Part shown: piece by piece, positions 22,790 through 64,000 of the stretch
How the letters are laid out: each line of letters opens with the position of its first letter
Position numbering within the stretch: the stretch's first letter is position 1
Source of the DNA: Lytechinus pictus
Lineage: Eukaryota; Echinodermata; Echinoidea; Temnopleuroida; Toxopneustidae
Direction of reading: 5' to 3'
NCBI RefSeq assembly: GCF_037042905.1
Contig: NW_026974141.1
Span: 2,240,001-2,304,000, forward strand
DNA length: 64,000 nucleotides
Position numbers and translations under genes: made by a program
Notes under the pieces: generated by a model
The model's database searches: none
What the model was told of the DNA's origin: nothing
What the model saw: only the letters and a program-made list of their open reading frames with translations

Positions 22790-23100
22790 GGCCTGTTTTC
22801 TAAACTCTGGTTTAACTTAGACCGTGATCTAACTCTGTGCTAGAATTATGGGAAGCCAAACGTGTCAAAACTTGTTCATATGGTATGTTTCTTATGTTTA
22901 GTGTACTCTTTCCTCATTCTTTAAAGGTGAAGACAATTACCTTATTTCTCCTTCCTAGAAAGTTAAGAATGATTTAAGAGTCAAATGAGCTGATACTATG
23001 AGCCTCTACTGTTAGATATTTATGTCACAATTGGCTATCCATAGTTAATCCACAACTTTAGACCAGAGTTAAATATAAACCCGACTTCAGAACACGGGCC
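22790..23100. mobile_element. Second copy of the 12647-12957 family
   Basis: Opposite orientation to the first copy: GGCCTGTTTTCTAAACTCTG at the left; GACTTCAGAACACGGGCC at the right; the shared inner phrases are GGCTATCCATAGTTAA and GAAGACAATTACC. More diverged than the first copy. Confidence 0.8.
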
Positions 23101-26005
23101 TATGTCATAGAATGATTATGGCTGAAAACAGATTTAAATAAAGATACCATTCTGAGAACAAAATTTGAACACCAAGGATATTGTCACCCTATCGCTAAAG
23201 GTCTAATTACCCCTTTGATCCAACATGCATTCCTTCTAGATTTACCCATCATTTAACCACTATCATAAAGATAATTTTGTAATAAAACTTTAGTTTAATC
23301 ATTTTAATATCCCTTTCCAAAGACAGGGATTTATGATTATATTATGAAATGTTACGGAATTAAGGAGAAAAACATTTTAAATGGATATGCACACTAAAGC
23401 AAACACTTGTATAACATGTATGCTCAAGTGACGTATTCCCTGCACTTCGGGAAGATTTTGGTTTTCTTAAAAGAGCACCTGCTTATCCTGTTCACTGAAC
23501 CAATGTTATTTTCATGTCATGAAAAACATGAAGATGGAACGTGTTTGCTTTGCTGTCTTATCACTTGGAGCTGCACTGTTCTCCAATATATTGTCTCCAA
23601 AAAAAAAGTAGATTGTAAATTTCTACTTTGAACCGTGAGACCGATAAAATAGGTAATGCCAAATACTGATTTATAAATTCAAATAGAAGATGCAACTTTT
23701 AGTCACTTTTGTAAAATTGGGGGTAAATACGAACCATGACAAGAAATATCACCAAAATATCACTTTTACCAATATACTGAATATACTTAACATGTACCAT
23801 AAAGAATACATACGAGTACAAAGAAGTCATTATAATACTTTTTCATAAGCTGCAAGGGAATTTTATCCAGTAGTATGGTTGTGCATGCATAAAACTTTTT
23901 CTGAATGAAAACTCGGCTTTTAGCCATGAAATCACATTCTGCAAAGAAACTTTTCAAAGATAAAACTAAAGCAAAGGAAAGGCGGTACATACAACTATGA
24001 AGAGCTGTTGTACATCATTAGATTATCACATAATGCATCTTTCATTATTCATATAGATTTATTTTGTTTTTGGTGATGCTCTATTTCTAAACCGTGGCAA
24101 AATTGCAAAGACAACAAAATGCAAAAAAAAATAACATATTCAAGAATGAGGGTGACATTTACATGCACATCTCATGGAAATTTTTCTTCCCATAGTTTAT
24201 TCCACAAATTACTGATGTTGCAGTTGGGAACTGCATCACATTTTAATGTGAATGGTAGCAGTACTTTTGTTATCAGCATCTACACGTGTATACAAATTAA
24301 TCTGGCCGCAGCATCTCATTTTTGTTCAAGATGAAACATAAAATAGACATCAATTACATTATAAATGCCATAAATATATCTTGCCTTTCTGGCATGTTAA
24401 AAAAAGTTTACTTTTGAATAGTATGGGCAGTCTAGTGAACATCAAATGTACTAGAACTTGTAAAAATGAATTTATTTCAAATGATAAATGGAATTTCAAA
24501 TTCCAGGTGCATGGGTCATAATGCATTTAAAGCAATATCAAATATGATAATAACAATGAATGGATGTGTATTTAGCTATTTGCCAAAATCAACTTTAAGA
24601 TAACCATCCAACAGCTTGGATGAGAAGTATATAATACTATGTCAAAAATATAGTTTTCGTACATCAAAAATATATATTTCAACAAGCAAGCTAAAGCGAC
24701 ACTGAAGAAAATAACAATTTACAATGAAAATAAAACTGTAAGAAAAGCAACGAGAGTTGGACTCTAAGAATTCCATATCAATCTACAAAATAAAAACGAT
24801 TTCATGTGTTATCACTAAGATGGTGTGCTGGATACAGCCATAATGACACATGTGCCCTTATGGCACGGATACATTCTCATCTGTGTTGTGTAAATATTTG
24901 GTTTCTCAGTTAGGACCAGAAAGACACATGTCCACACTGTTCAGATATGAACTTAAACGCACTTTACATTTCTTTTTCCTCCAACACTTATGTCCTTATG
25001 TCAAAGAATACATGTAGTCTCATCTGCTATATAACAAGTATTTTTGCTTTACAGAACATAAAGACGTAGATCCAACGCTACAAAAAGACAAACTTATGCA
25101 TTGTATACGCAAATCTTTACCCATTTATTGCTGTGGATAATTAACTTGGCATATGCAGCAAAAGTCCTTTGGACTTCAAAATAAAGAGAGAGAGAACAAT
25201 ATTTAAAGGTAATTCCTGGTATTGTCGGATACACGGTAATATTACATTCGCGTACCCTAGCACCAATCGGCGAAAAATCACAACGTTTTAAGACACAACG
25301 ATATCACATGCGAGTGGTAACACATCATACGATCTTTGGTGAATGATACATGCATGAAAAGAATAATAGCATTCTTTTGATCAGTTTTAATAGTTAATGT
25401 ACTGTATACACTATGAAGCAGACTTCAAAGGAAAATTATTCCATTGTACTTTTAGAAAGTCTGCTATGCAGCTACAGAATGGCATATATAGTTAAGAATA
25501 CGTAAAATAAAGGAGATAGGTGAACTGTTATAATGAGAGGAAGAACAGAAAAGATAAAAATGAGAGAGAGAGAGAAATATAGTGAAAGAGAGGGAGAATA
25601 GAAGTGAAAGATAGAGGAGAGAGAGAAATGGAAGCAAGGTGAAAAGGGGATTTCCCTTACAAATAGAACATAAATTTCACATCTCTCTTGCATAAGGGAA
25701 TTGATGTAGAAATACTGTTTATAACATGGGATGCATTGTACTTCACAAGACACATAATAGTTTTCATTTTTTTTCCTCCAAATAATAACATCTTATTTAC
25801 ATACAATATATACATCAACCATCGACCCATTATTGCTTTATTTAACTATTCTATTTTCTACCCTTATACAACAATTCTGCTATCTACCCTTTCTAATCTA
25901 ATTTATTCCATTTTCTAACCCTTTCTATTCTAATTACAGTAGTCTATAATGTTTAGTTGGCGAAACATTAAAAGAACCAATGACCAAATAAAATAAGTTG
26001 ACTAT
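23101..26005. other. Intergenic DNA, no gene recognised
   Basis: A+T-rich, with a GAGA-type stretch at 25550-25640. The open frames are short, without conserved motifs or believable splice context. I see no TIR element here. Confidence 0.5.
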
Positions 26006-26009
26006 TTTA

Positions 26010-26141
26010 GAGCTTTTCATGAAGTATCTTGTCATTAGTTTTCACAAACAAGTTGTTTTCAGCCAATCAGAAGGAAGGATTTTAGTAGCTTATAACAGTC
26101 AGTGAAAATCAAATGTAAATCACTTCATGAAAAACTCCCCT
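26010..26141. mobile_element. Small palindromic element, CATGAA ends
   Basis: GAGCTTTTCATGAAGT opposes ACTTCATGAAAAACTCCCC. Contains CAGCCAATCAGAAGGAAGGA and TTTAGTAGCTTATAACA, which recur in the element at 27264-27382. Confidence 0.65.
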
Positions 26142-26452
26142 TTTATCAGCATTTATCATAAATACGGAGCTCAGCTGGTGGACCAATACATAAAAGCAGA
26201 ATCATATCTGCTTGGTCAAAATCAGAACTTTGCCAAATATGCCATGAAGTTTTACCATTTCAACACATCTTCAAATATGAATCGAGTGAGGGTATATATT
26301 TTTCCTTTAAAATCATATCTTGATGTGTATTTAACATCAAATTAACAGCTTAAACTACAGTAAAAGTTTAGGGGGTTTTAAAAACTTTCAAAGTTTTGGG
26401 GGTATCAATTTCTTTGTCGATAGTTGTTTTTATCTTTTTATTGGTGGATAGC

Positions 26453-26755
26453 AATATGTGGAGTGTTGTGGCCCAGTGGATTAGTCTCCGGACTTTGAAA
26501 CAGAGGGTCGTGGGTTCGAATCCCAGCCAGGGCGTAATTTCCTTCGGCAAGAAATTTATCCACATAGTGCTGCACTCAACCCAGGTGAGGTGAATGGGTA
26601 CCCGGCAGGATTATTCCTTGAACATTTAACGCCTATTAATATGGCGGCTTAGCTACAGCCGGGGTAATAAGATGGTACCAAGTATCAAAGCGCCATTGAG
26701 TATATGCACATAGTAACTGCGCTATATAAATGGACATATTATTATTATAATATTT
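26453..26755 (+). mobile_element. tRNA-derived SINE, intact head
   Basis: A-box TGGCCCAGTGGA (26469-26480) and a perfect B-box GGTTCGAATCC (26513-26523) mark the tRNA-like head. The body and tail (GCGCTATATAAATGG, then ATT repeats) match the copies at 9463 and 17376. Best preserved of the three. It would not fold as a complete tRNA with a normal acceptor stem. Confidence 0.9.
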
Positions 26756-27263
26756 CAAATTATGAACTGCTTTAACACAAAGCAATGCAAAGACTTTGCA
26801 CATTGGCAGAAACCATACACATTTCTATCAAAATATTTAAGACTGAATTTATGCGACACAAATATATTCATAATATATTGTGAATACATGCATAACATAC
26901 CATACCACGAATTGATCATAGTACGCTTTTCAATAATATGTACACACAGCGGAGCACCATATTATTATTACGAATGCACAGTTTACACGAGACCTTTTGT
27001 GCCCATAATACTGCAACAGTTACAACTTCTCAACACATTGTTAATGAAAGCCATTTCATGTCAGGAATATCAATCAATCACAAATGAAACATCTATACAT
27101 GTGATGGATTTCTCCGGAACATTGTAAGATTTTCATTTGAAAGTTTCACTTAATGGTCAAACACACATCGCATGGTGTAATATGATCTGCTCAGAGACAA
27201 AAGGGCTTATAAATATGAAACTTAAAAAGTACCCTTCCTCATCTGAGCAGACCTAACAGATAT
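26756..27263. other. Intergenic DNA, nothing recognised
   Basis: A 121-codon frame at 26762-27127 has no recognisable domain and ordinary A+T-rich composition; I do not call it a gene. Confidence 0.4.
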
Positions 27264-27382
27264 AAGGGGAACATTTCATGAAAAGTTTTTGAGAGCAATC
27301 TTATGAGAGCAATCTTAGCCAATCAGATGCTAGGATTTCAGTAGCTTATAACAATAACTCTTTGTTTCATGAAACACTCCCC
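27264..27382. mobile_element. Small palindromic element, CATGAA ends, second copy
   Basis: GGGGAACATTTCATGAAAA opposes TTGTTTCATGAAACACTCCCC, with AGCCAATCAGATGCTAGGA and AGTAGCTTATAACA inside. Same family as 26010-26141. Confidence 0.7.
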
Positions 27383-27544
27383 GGGAATGATGATGATGGC
27401 ATGGACGGAGTGAGGGTTATATGAATGGAAAGGCGATGGCAGTCGAGTCGAGGTGGAACAGATAAAAATAAAAATAAAAGGACCTTATCTTACAGTCCTT
27501 CTACTACTCATTGTCTACTACACCAATCGATAATCATTGGCAGA

Positions 27545-27755
27545 AGCAGAGCTGCCAACCTGAACAGATCAATTCGGTATTTTAACAGCTGAAAATCAGT
27601 ATTTTGTTATTAAAGGAAATCAGTATTTTCAAAGATATACCATAGGGCAACACATAAAACCGAAACGTTAGGAATCAGTGTTTTGCATGAAACCATCAGT
27701 ATTGTCATTTTTCATTACTAAATACAGAAAATCAGGACAAGTTGGCAACTCTGCT
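27545..27755. mobile_element. MITE-like element, TIR AGCAGAGCTGCCAAC
   Basis: AGCAGAGCTGCCAACCTG at the left; AAGTTGGCAACTCTGCT at the right. Inside, AAATCAGTATTTT recurs three times and its variants are partly inverted. Confidence 0.8.
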
Positions 27756-27772
27756 TCATTCCTGCCAAAATT

Positions 27773-27858
27773 GGGAGCTTTCGAAGGACCGGGCATGAGC
27801 AGGTCAAATTTTTAGTCAAATCTACAGTCCTCTCTGCGTACCGTTGTCGAAAGCTCCC
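27773..27858. mobile_element. Very short TIR element, GGGAGCTTTCGA
   Basis: GGGAGCTTTCGAAGGAC opposes GTTGTCGAAAGCTCCC, 86 bp in total, starting only 17 bases after the previous element. Confidence 0.6.
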
Positions 27859-28361
27859 TGATATAATGTGAATATACATCTATCAATCTCCTAGAAACCT
27901 TTCCGTTTTCGTTCTCCTCCAGTTGCCACAATTCCTACAAAGTTCTGCTGTTTATGCACTAGTTGCGATCAATGATTTCTTTTATTTTACAGGAGGTAAA
28001 AATATCTGCTGTTACATACCTGTCTTTTTTTTTCACTTCACCTAGAAGTGGACCCAAATAAGTTTAGAGAAATCATACAAATAATAATCACGATTAAAAT
28101 ACTGCAGATCAGGCATTAACTGTGCAGCGCAGGTAACCACATTGACTTCCATACTTTGCCGACATAGCACAAAATGATGTTGACACCCATGCAAGGAAAT
28201 AACTATCGCCAATATCCGAGCCTGAAATTTTTCGCTCGGAATCTTTGAAAATATTTCAGGCTTCAGATGGTGCAATGTATAATGGCATCATTTCAGGAAT
28301 ATTTTCAGCCATGAATACGATATAACAATATCTCGCAGCATCAGAATCAGAATTATATTTA

Positions 28362-28824
28362 TTAAAGGGCCCAGCCACTGACAAATCATGGGGAAATTGA
28401 ATCAATACGTAATTTGCAAAAGGCCAATTGACTTGCATAATATAATCAGTCCGTCATGAGCACCCGTCGGACTAATGCGATAAAAGTTCGGACAGCACTA
28501 ATTTGACCGAACTCGTGATGGTTATTTACTTCGGATCATCGCAGTTCCAGTTTCCAACAATCCCAATTCCTAGACTCAGAGCAGGTCTCTTGATTGCTAA
28601 ACCAAAATAAATAACCTCTGTGAAGTTACATGTTTCAAAGTGAAAACACGCAGTTGGTTGGTTAGTCTACTATAAACTATTGCTCTCATATAGACGTCTC
28701 AGACATGCCGGCGTCTGTTACATAACACCCCCAGGCATGTAGCCGAGTGAAAGACTTGAATCCCTTCTCTGTTCAGAGATAAGCCTTGATTTCCCCATGA
28801 TTTGTCAATGAAAGGTCGCTTTAA
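28362..28824. mobile_element. TIR element, GACAAATCATGGGGAAAT
   Basis: The 18-base GACAAATCATGGGGAAAT at 28379-28396 is perfectly inverted at the right end, and outer bases TTAAAG...CC also match. Internal sequence is not recognised. Downstream of the carrier gene. Confidence 0.75.
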
Positions 28825-30398
28825 CCGATGTCATCAGGCTACTCAAAATGGCTACAACAACCAATATCAGTATACTATAGGAATGAATTGCCGTGATGAC
28901 ATACTTCTGCTATCTACAAGTTAAGGCTAATCTGAAGCCCATTTATATTAATAAAATATCTGGAAAAGATCCACTTACGAAGACTTGTCACACATTGATT
29001 CAGTCTTCGTTATAAGCTTTACATGTTGCAATGAAACTCTATTACAATTATTGGATACATATATTCATCTTGGTTTGTAGATGGATGAATTCATGAAATA
29101 AACAATACTTTTATAAGTAAAGAAATTATGGGCCAAAATTAAATTAAACAAAATGTGTCACAATCTTTTAAAACTCCATACAAGATTAAATTTTTAACCC
29201 ATTATTAACTGATAAATGGATTGTCTTTCATGCGTGAACAGAGTGAAACAAAAACACAAAATACTGTTGTCATGTAAGCACTTATCATCCATATCATCAA
29301 AATAAAAATAAATAGATCAATTAAATAAAAAAATTGTTCAATACAATACTGAGTTGTACTAGAATCAATTAATTCTGTAATAATAATCTACAGAAGTTCT
29401 GCAAACTGCATTTTTTAGAGTTGATATCTCCCATAACTATTCTCATAATTGATGTTGTGCTGGAAATTATTTTCCTTTAGTCCATTTCTCTGTAATCCAA
29501 GAGCATGGAATGAAATGGAAGCAAGTTAAAAGATAAATTTTTGAAAATGCACTGATGTTGCTTCACGTCAGGATAAATCCTCCGATTCATACCAATTCTT
29601 GACTTGATAAGAAAATTGATACTGACAATACAAGTACGCTTTCCTACATTTCATTGGACTTGGCTCTATAGGTGTGACAAAACTTGCCATACAAAATGAG
29701 AATGTTCAGTCCCATATATGTAGATCTGTGTAAGTTAGCCAACTTTAGAATGCACTTCTAAAGGAATCACTGTGAAAGTGTTTCTATGCAACTCTAAAGA
29801 GAACCCACATTAAAGGGATGGAGTCTACTCTAATCAAAATCAACAAAGCTTGTCAGAGCCAGGAGGGCACTGGCTGCATGTTATTTGTGACTTGCGCCCT
29901 TCTGGTTCTAAAGCTGATTATTTGAATCACACATAACAGGTTGAAAGTCACAAACGACACGCAGCTAATGGCCTACCGGTGATAGAGCTGATGATTGAAT
30001 CACACACTTATAAATATCACGTCTCTTTGCCACCTCATCCATTTTCGATGACAAAGAATAATTGCACCAGACATCTCACCTTTAACCTACAACTTCACAA
30101 TCATCTAAAACCCCTTCTATTCTGATTACCAAAACAAGTTTGATGTACATGGCAAAATTAGGATTTAAACCACAGATCAAGTTCCAAACTCCCATAGTAT
30201 CCTTATAATATTAATACTGTTTAACATCAAAGACTGAGGTTTCAAAAGCTGGAGGAGTCGGCTTTCTGTAGATCAACATACATCACCATATGATGAGGAA
30301 ATCAGATCAAGATGGCAGTGTGCCAGAGCATGACGACAATCACAAGCGTAGATGATCATGAAGCAAGGTGAGGCGATGACAGCATCCGAGCCGCTTCC
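28825..30398 (-). other. Probable 3' UTR and downstream DNA of the glutamate carrier
   Basis: Follows the carrier stop codon on the - strand. No exon, TIR element or repeat recognised. No single polyA signal can be chosen with confidence. Confidence 0.4.
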
Positions 30399-59693
<29,295 letters not shown>

Positions 59694-60921
59694 TCCAACA
59701 ATCTCTCCGCCTCCGGAAAATATGTTCTGAGCTTGCAACACAACAAATGACGGTAAACAGTATGGTTTGGCCTGTGAGATGATAAGGTCCAGCCAGTCTC
59801 ACGATTCAAACTCCTCTCCGAGTCTGACCAACACAGGACTCTTTCAAGGCTCTCTCTCCCCCTCACTGACTGGCAAGATGATGACTGAAATTCTTCCTCT
59901 CATCCAGAACTCGGATGAGACAAGACGAAGATGAACACTAATAGGATCTAGAGATGCTGTGATGTTTCTTCCCAATCGTAGCGGACTATACCCCGAGAGC
60001 TGTTGTGGAAGAGAGAGGAGAGAGAATGAATGGTGAATGAATGAAAGGTGCAGACAAATCTTGTATGGATTTGTAAACTGATCAATAATTGCCTGTTTCT
60101 AGGCAGACCATTGGACCGCGATACCCGGCTTTCAGAGCACATCACACCACTATGAACTGTCTGGCCTTTACAACTTGTGCACGCTGCGTGCAAGGCTGAG
60201 TAGTCTCTCAATGCAGACTTGTTTCAGTCTTTGATCAAAACTGAAAATCAATTTCTGCCTGAGAACAGACCTGATTGTTCATATTAAGGTACATAATGTG
60301 GTTATGTAACAATGAAATTCACATCTACCTCCTTAATAACTTGTTTAATATGTTTCCTTCAACTTTCCTTCAAGCGTGGTCTATGCAGTCTGAGCCAAGA
60401 CTATCCATTGAGTTATTATGCATATTCACACCAGGAAGAGTTTATAGTCTTTCTACGCAGGCCAGATAAAGGAACTATCATTAAAATTCTAAATTGATAG
60501 AAATTCTGGATAGTTGAACTTAAGGGCCAACTTCACAAAAAGAGGCTTACATTACAATTACATACATGTAGGCTTTCATGTACATGTGGAAACCCTAGGA
60601 CTATTATTTTTAAGCATAATATTTAATAATAAGACATTTATAAAATCAAGAGTCAATCTTTCACTGCATATTGTGAAAATTGTATAGGAGTGGTTACTTT
60701 AAGTACTCCGGGCTGAACATAAATAAATTGGAGTCATATTCACTGAGCAAAATGCTGAAAATTTCATTAAAATCTCAACAAATAATATTTATTAAATTTC
60801 AGAGTTGGGCAATATCTAAAACAGATATCATATAGCCTTATACTAGTCTAGGCCTACATGTATGCATGAATTCACAAATATTCATTAGTTGGACTTGATA
60901 ATGTCACATACATGTATGGTC
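59694..60921 (-). promoter_or_regulatory. Upstream region of the glutamate carrier (5' UTR and promoter not resolved)
   Basis: Contains an in-frame stop before the start codon and CT-rich tracts on the - strand at 59830-59900. GC content is somewhat higher from 59690 to 60230 than beyond, which fits a promoter-proximal region. No defined promoter element or divergent gene can be named. Confidence 0.35.
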
Positions 60922-61442
60922 GGGGGTCCTAAAGCTGCGCGGGTCCTAAAGCTACGCACCACTCATACTAGCGCATGCAGTTTTTATGGCAAATGCACAC
61001 TCTGTGTGTGGAACTGTGACTGCAGAGCGACGAACGATTCGTAATCAATTTTTTCTACAGAGGTTGCAGCAAATCTCTAAATGCAGAGAAAACAAACAAC
61101 TATTTGGATTTTTGGAGTTATATTCGCTTTAATTTCATTTTATCCTATAATAATGTGAATATATTTTAGAAATTGAGGCACAGGAAATACAATTTTTTTG
61201 CATGATAAATCGAGTGCGTAGCTTTTAGGACCCCTTCTACATCAGGCGGCGAAATCAAGAGGTGTTCGGAAAACACGGCAGGATTTTCGTGTTAGTGAGT
61301 TTTGCGATATTTTCTTCTTGGTCAATCATGATCTTTATAATGTTTGCCACAAATTAGTGAAAGATAATTTGTTGAAATATTAAGATTGGGATTGTTTTGT
61401 TGTTTGAAAACAAAGTGCGTAGCCGTAGCTTTAGGTCCCCCC
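60922..61442. mobile_element. TIR element, GGGGTCCTAAAGCT
   Basis: GGGGTCCTAAAGCTGCGCGG with a second GGTCCTAAAGCTACGCAC at the left; at the right GTGCGTAGCTTTTAGGACCC (61214) and GTGCGTAGCCGTAGCTTTAG ending near 61442. Double ends suggest one copy inserted in another or an internal duplication. Confidence 0.75.
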
Positions 61443-61787
61443 ATCATACATGTACCTGTATCAACTTTCCTTTTTCTCTTATTACATTTTAAATCATAAT
61501 CATTTCATTTTCATTCATGTGTGAATCAAACTTTTAATAGTTCTTGGAGTTGGAGACTTGGGGGAAAAAAATGAATAAACTTCTTCTTCTTCTTCCTCCG
61601 CTGATCCCGGAGATCTACAGCTGGTTGCTGTATTGTTGTATAAATAATAATTGTTGAATAAACATAATTTCATCATTTTCATGTAATAAAATGAAAAAGA
61701 AAAAGCGGGGATATGACATCATTAGTTTGCTCAGAATTGAATATTCATGAAGACATGCTTGAACTGTTCAACAAAATAATACCAGGG

Positions 61788-61938
61788 GCCCGTTGCATAA
61801 AACTTTTTACCTGAGAAAACTCAGATTGTTTTTACCGGAGTTTTTGCCCTGTGCTAAAGTCAATGGCGGAAATCAGACTAACCTTAGTTTTCAGTTTTTA
61901 CCAGAGTTTTCTCAGGTAAAAAGTTTTATGCAACAGGC
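61788..61938. mobile_element. MITE-like element, about 35-bp TIR GCCCGTTGCATAAAAC
   Basis: CCCGTTGCATAAAACTTTTT with ACCTGAGAAAACTC opposes GAGTTTTCTCAGGTAAAAAG with TTTTATGCAACAGGC. 151 bp. Confidence 0.88.
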
Positions 61939-62663
61939 TTCAGGACCAGGGTAAGGGACGGTAAACGATAGCGGCCAGCCGGCTAGGAGAGGGCACTATG
62001 GCAGGTCATACCGGTCCACCATTGGTTTCTCCGTGACCGTGGCCCAGTCGCGCCGCTACCCACCGTTATTGCATGCATCCCATCCATGATCACATGCACG
62101 AACTCCGAGAAACCATACCGGTACGTACCGTACCGGTATTCGACTAAAAAATACCGGTACAATTCTGGCCAAAAACAACATAGAATTAACTAAGCTTTGT
62201 CTATAGTGCATGAGAACAATATTAAGATACATCTAAGTCAATTAACTTACCCAAATATAATCTACAAAAAGTACAAATGGCGGATTTCTTCTTCCTCGAG
62301 ATTCAGATTTTCCACAAATATCCGATTTCTCATGCACGCGTACCGTAGTGGTAGTGTGTCGCGCCAGTCTTAATTGCCGATATCAGCGATCGGCGATTCA
62401 TTCTTATTTCTGATTACCGGCGATACTGACCAATCAGAGTAAAGATGAATAATTCATATAGGGTCAAAGGTGATTCCTTGTCGTGCTAACCAATAAAGAG
62501 CGATCATTAAAATAAACATTGTACCAAATTTGGATAGTTATCCCACGCGACTCACACGTGTTCTGTGGGACTAAAAGTTCGAGTTTTCTATAACAAACAA
62601 ACATTTGAATCCCTGCCATCGGCAGAGGCGCTGCGTCGATGGGGGGGGGGGGGGGGAGGGGGC

Positions 62664-62745
62664 AAGGGGGGCGATCGCCCACCAATGAAAATATCTATCA
62701 TTGCAATTTTTGTTAAGGTAGGGCCTACTACGCAGGAATTTCATC
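62664..62745 (+). repeat. 82-bp direct repeat, copy 1
   Basis: Begins AAGGGGGGCGATCGCCCACC and ends GCAGGAATTTCATC. Identical, as far as I read it, to 63919-64000. A G-rich run precedes it. Confidence 0.9.
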
Positions 62746-62997
62746 ATATAGGCATAGAGATCTTAGCTGCCGATGAATAAAGAAGAAAATGGCTAACCCC
62801 ATTTTCCATAGGCTGATCCAGTTGAGTTAGGTTATATGTATATATCTCTAAATCAATTCTAACAAACTACTTTTAAAACCCTTTCCATGAAAGTTGATCA
62901 AAAATTTCGGCTCGAGGTTAAAAAAAAATAGATTAACCCATGCATCCTTTAATTATTCATACTATATAAAGTGCTTAAAATGTCAACTTTCAGACCT

Positions 62998-63507
62998 TTT
63001 AAAGATCAAGTCCACCCAGAAAATCGTTGATTTGAAACGATTGAGAAAAATCAAACAAGCATAACGCTGAAATTTTCATCAAAATCGGATGAAAAAGAAG
63101 AAAGTTATGAAAATTTTAAGTTTCGCTTATTTTTCACAAGATAATTATATGCAAATGAGAGTGTCGATGATGTCCCTCACTCACTATTTCTTTTGTTTTT
63201 TTATTGCTTGAATTATACAATATTTCAATGTTTACAGATTTGACAATAAGGACCAAGTTTACTCAACCATAAACTGTTAAAATAATGGTGATTCCACATG
63301 TTCAGGGTGGAATAAATTTTTGTTTCATTTGACAATGAGAAGAAAATTATAATTTTTAATATTTCATATCAAATACAAAAGAAACATTGAGTGAGTGACA
63401 TCATCAGTCTGCTCATTTGCATACCAACCAGGATGTGCGTAACTGTTTAAATTTGTGAAATAAGCGAAACTTTAAAATGTCATTACTTTTGATGAAAATC
63501 TTCAGTC
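62998..63507. mobile_element. MITE-like element related to 20141-20612, right end lost
   Basis: AAAGATCAAGTCCACCC at the left, then GAAAAATCAAACAAGCATAA and ATCAAAATCGGATGAAAA, as in the other copy. The inverse runs to about 63500 (CTCATTTGCATACC, AAGCGAAACTTTAAAATG), but the matching terminal TIR is missing, where a sequence starting CAGGGACGGATCCAGC takes over. Confidence 0.7.
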
Positions 63508-63918
63508 AGGGACGGATCCAGCCTTTGCCAATAGGGGGGCTGGATTTTATTTCAGCCACATTTTCCCCGATCGGCCCCTCGATGTTGATTTTTGTTTGTT
63601 TCTTAGAAGGGGTAGTCCTAAAAGCCACATAAGCTTTTATCTTATAAATCAACATAAATATATAATAATCTCATAAGCCTTTTAAAAAAAGTGCAAGCGC
63701 GAAGCTATTTTTTAAATTATTTTTCATGTCATATATTATGTCCAAAAATTTAAACATTCTGGGCAATGTTTGTGATCCTAAACGAGATGTGTATCCAACT
63801 AAATAATTAATATACGTTTTGATGTGATAAAAAAAAAGGATCTGTTAACAGCTGCGTGCAGTTAGCCATGAAGAAGTTACATAATTATTTTAACAATCAA
63901 ATTTAACAATCAAATAAT

Positions 63919-64000
63919 AAGGGGGGCGATCGCCCACCAATGAAAATATCTATCATTGCAATTTTTGTTAAGGTAGGGCCTACTACGCAGGAATTTCATC
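63919..64000 (+). repeat. 82-bp direct repeat, copy 2 (runs off the window)
   Basis: Second copy of 62664-62745, 1,255 bases further on. The match reaches the last base, so the repeat unit is longer than can be seen. Confidence 0.9.

Noticed and set aside
26469-26523. Functional tRNA gene
   Set aside because: A- and B-boxes are present, but the acceptor stem does not close and the same body and tail occur in two other SINE copies.
26762-27127. 121-codon intergenic frame on +
   Set aside because: A+T-rich, no domain or membrane pattern recognised, no supporting exons nearby.

Overview
This is animal nuclear DNA: genes split into short exons by GT-AG introns, no operons, and most of the sequence made of introns, inverted-repeat elements, SINEs, a satellite array and microsatellites. 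The protein sequences, the tRNA-headed SINEs and the very dense palindromic MITE-like elements suggest an invertebrate deuterostome, most likely an echinoderm such as a sea urchin. That placement is an inference from style and was not tested by a search.

Two genes can be rebuilt completely, exon by exon, with every splice phase closing. (1) On the + strand, 509-17778, is the vacuolar H+-ATPase subunit E gene (ATP6V1E): seven coding exons, 226 residues, the same length as the human protein. (2) On the - strand, 59693 down to 30399, is a mitochondrial glutamate carrier of the SLC25A22/SLC25A18 type: nine coding exons, 348 residues, with three mitochondrial-carrier signature motifs. The two genes converge tail to tail, with 12.6 kb between their stop codons. 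In human, SLC25A18 and ATP6V1E1 are also adjacent and convergent (22q11.21), so the pair looks like old conserved microsynteny. I see no functional link: one protein is part of the proton pump stator of endomembranes, the other carries glutamate into mitochondria.

Layout. 1-508: 5' flank and promoter of ATP6V1E, with a CRE palindrome. 542-9755: the huge first intron, holding a 5.4-kb satellite of 110-bp monomers organised into 1,208-bp and 2,416-bp higher-order repeats, then an inverted-repeat element and a SINE. 9756-17778: exons 2-7, with introns holding several MITE-like elements, a LINE 3' fragment and a foldback Penelope-like insertion just before exon 4. 17779-30398: intergenic DNA, including the 3' UTRs, with about a dozen inverted-repeat elements and another SINE. 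30399-59693: the carrier gene, whose introns hold a SAP-domain pseudogene in a TIR element, a 174-bp tandem duplication beside exon 7, TTA/TAA-flanked elements, nested insertions, two elements in head-to-head inverted orientation, and a GATA microsatellite. 59694-64000: upstream of the carrier, with more elements and an 82-bp repeat cut by the window edge.

No prokaryotic-type system, CRISPR array, rRNA or functional tRNA gene was found. Most open frames outside the exons come from satellite, purine-rich or transposon DNA.
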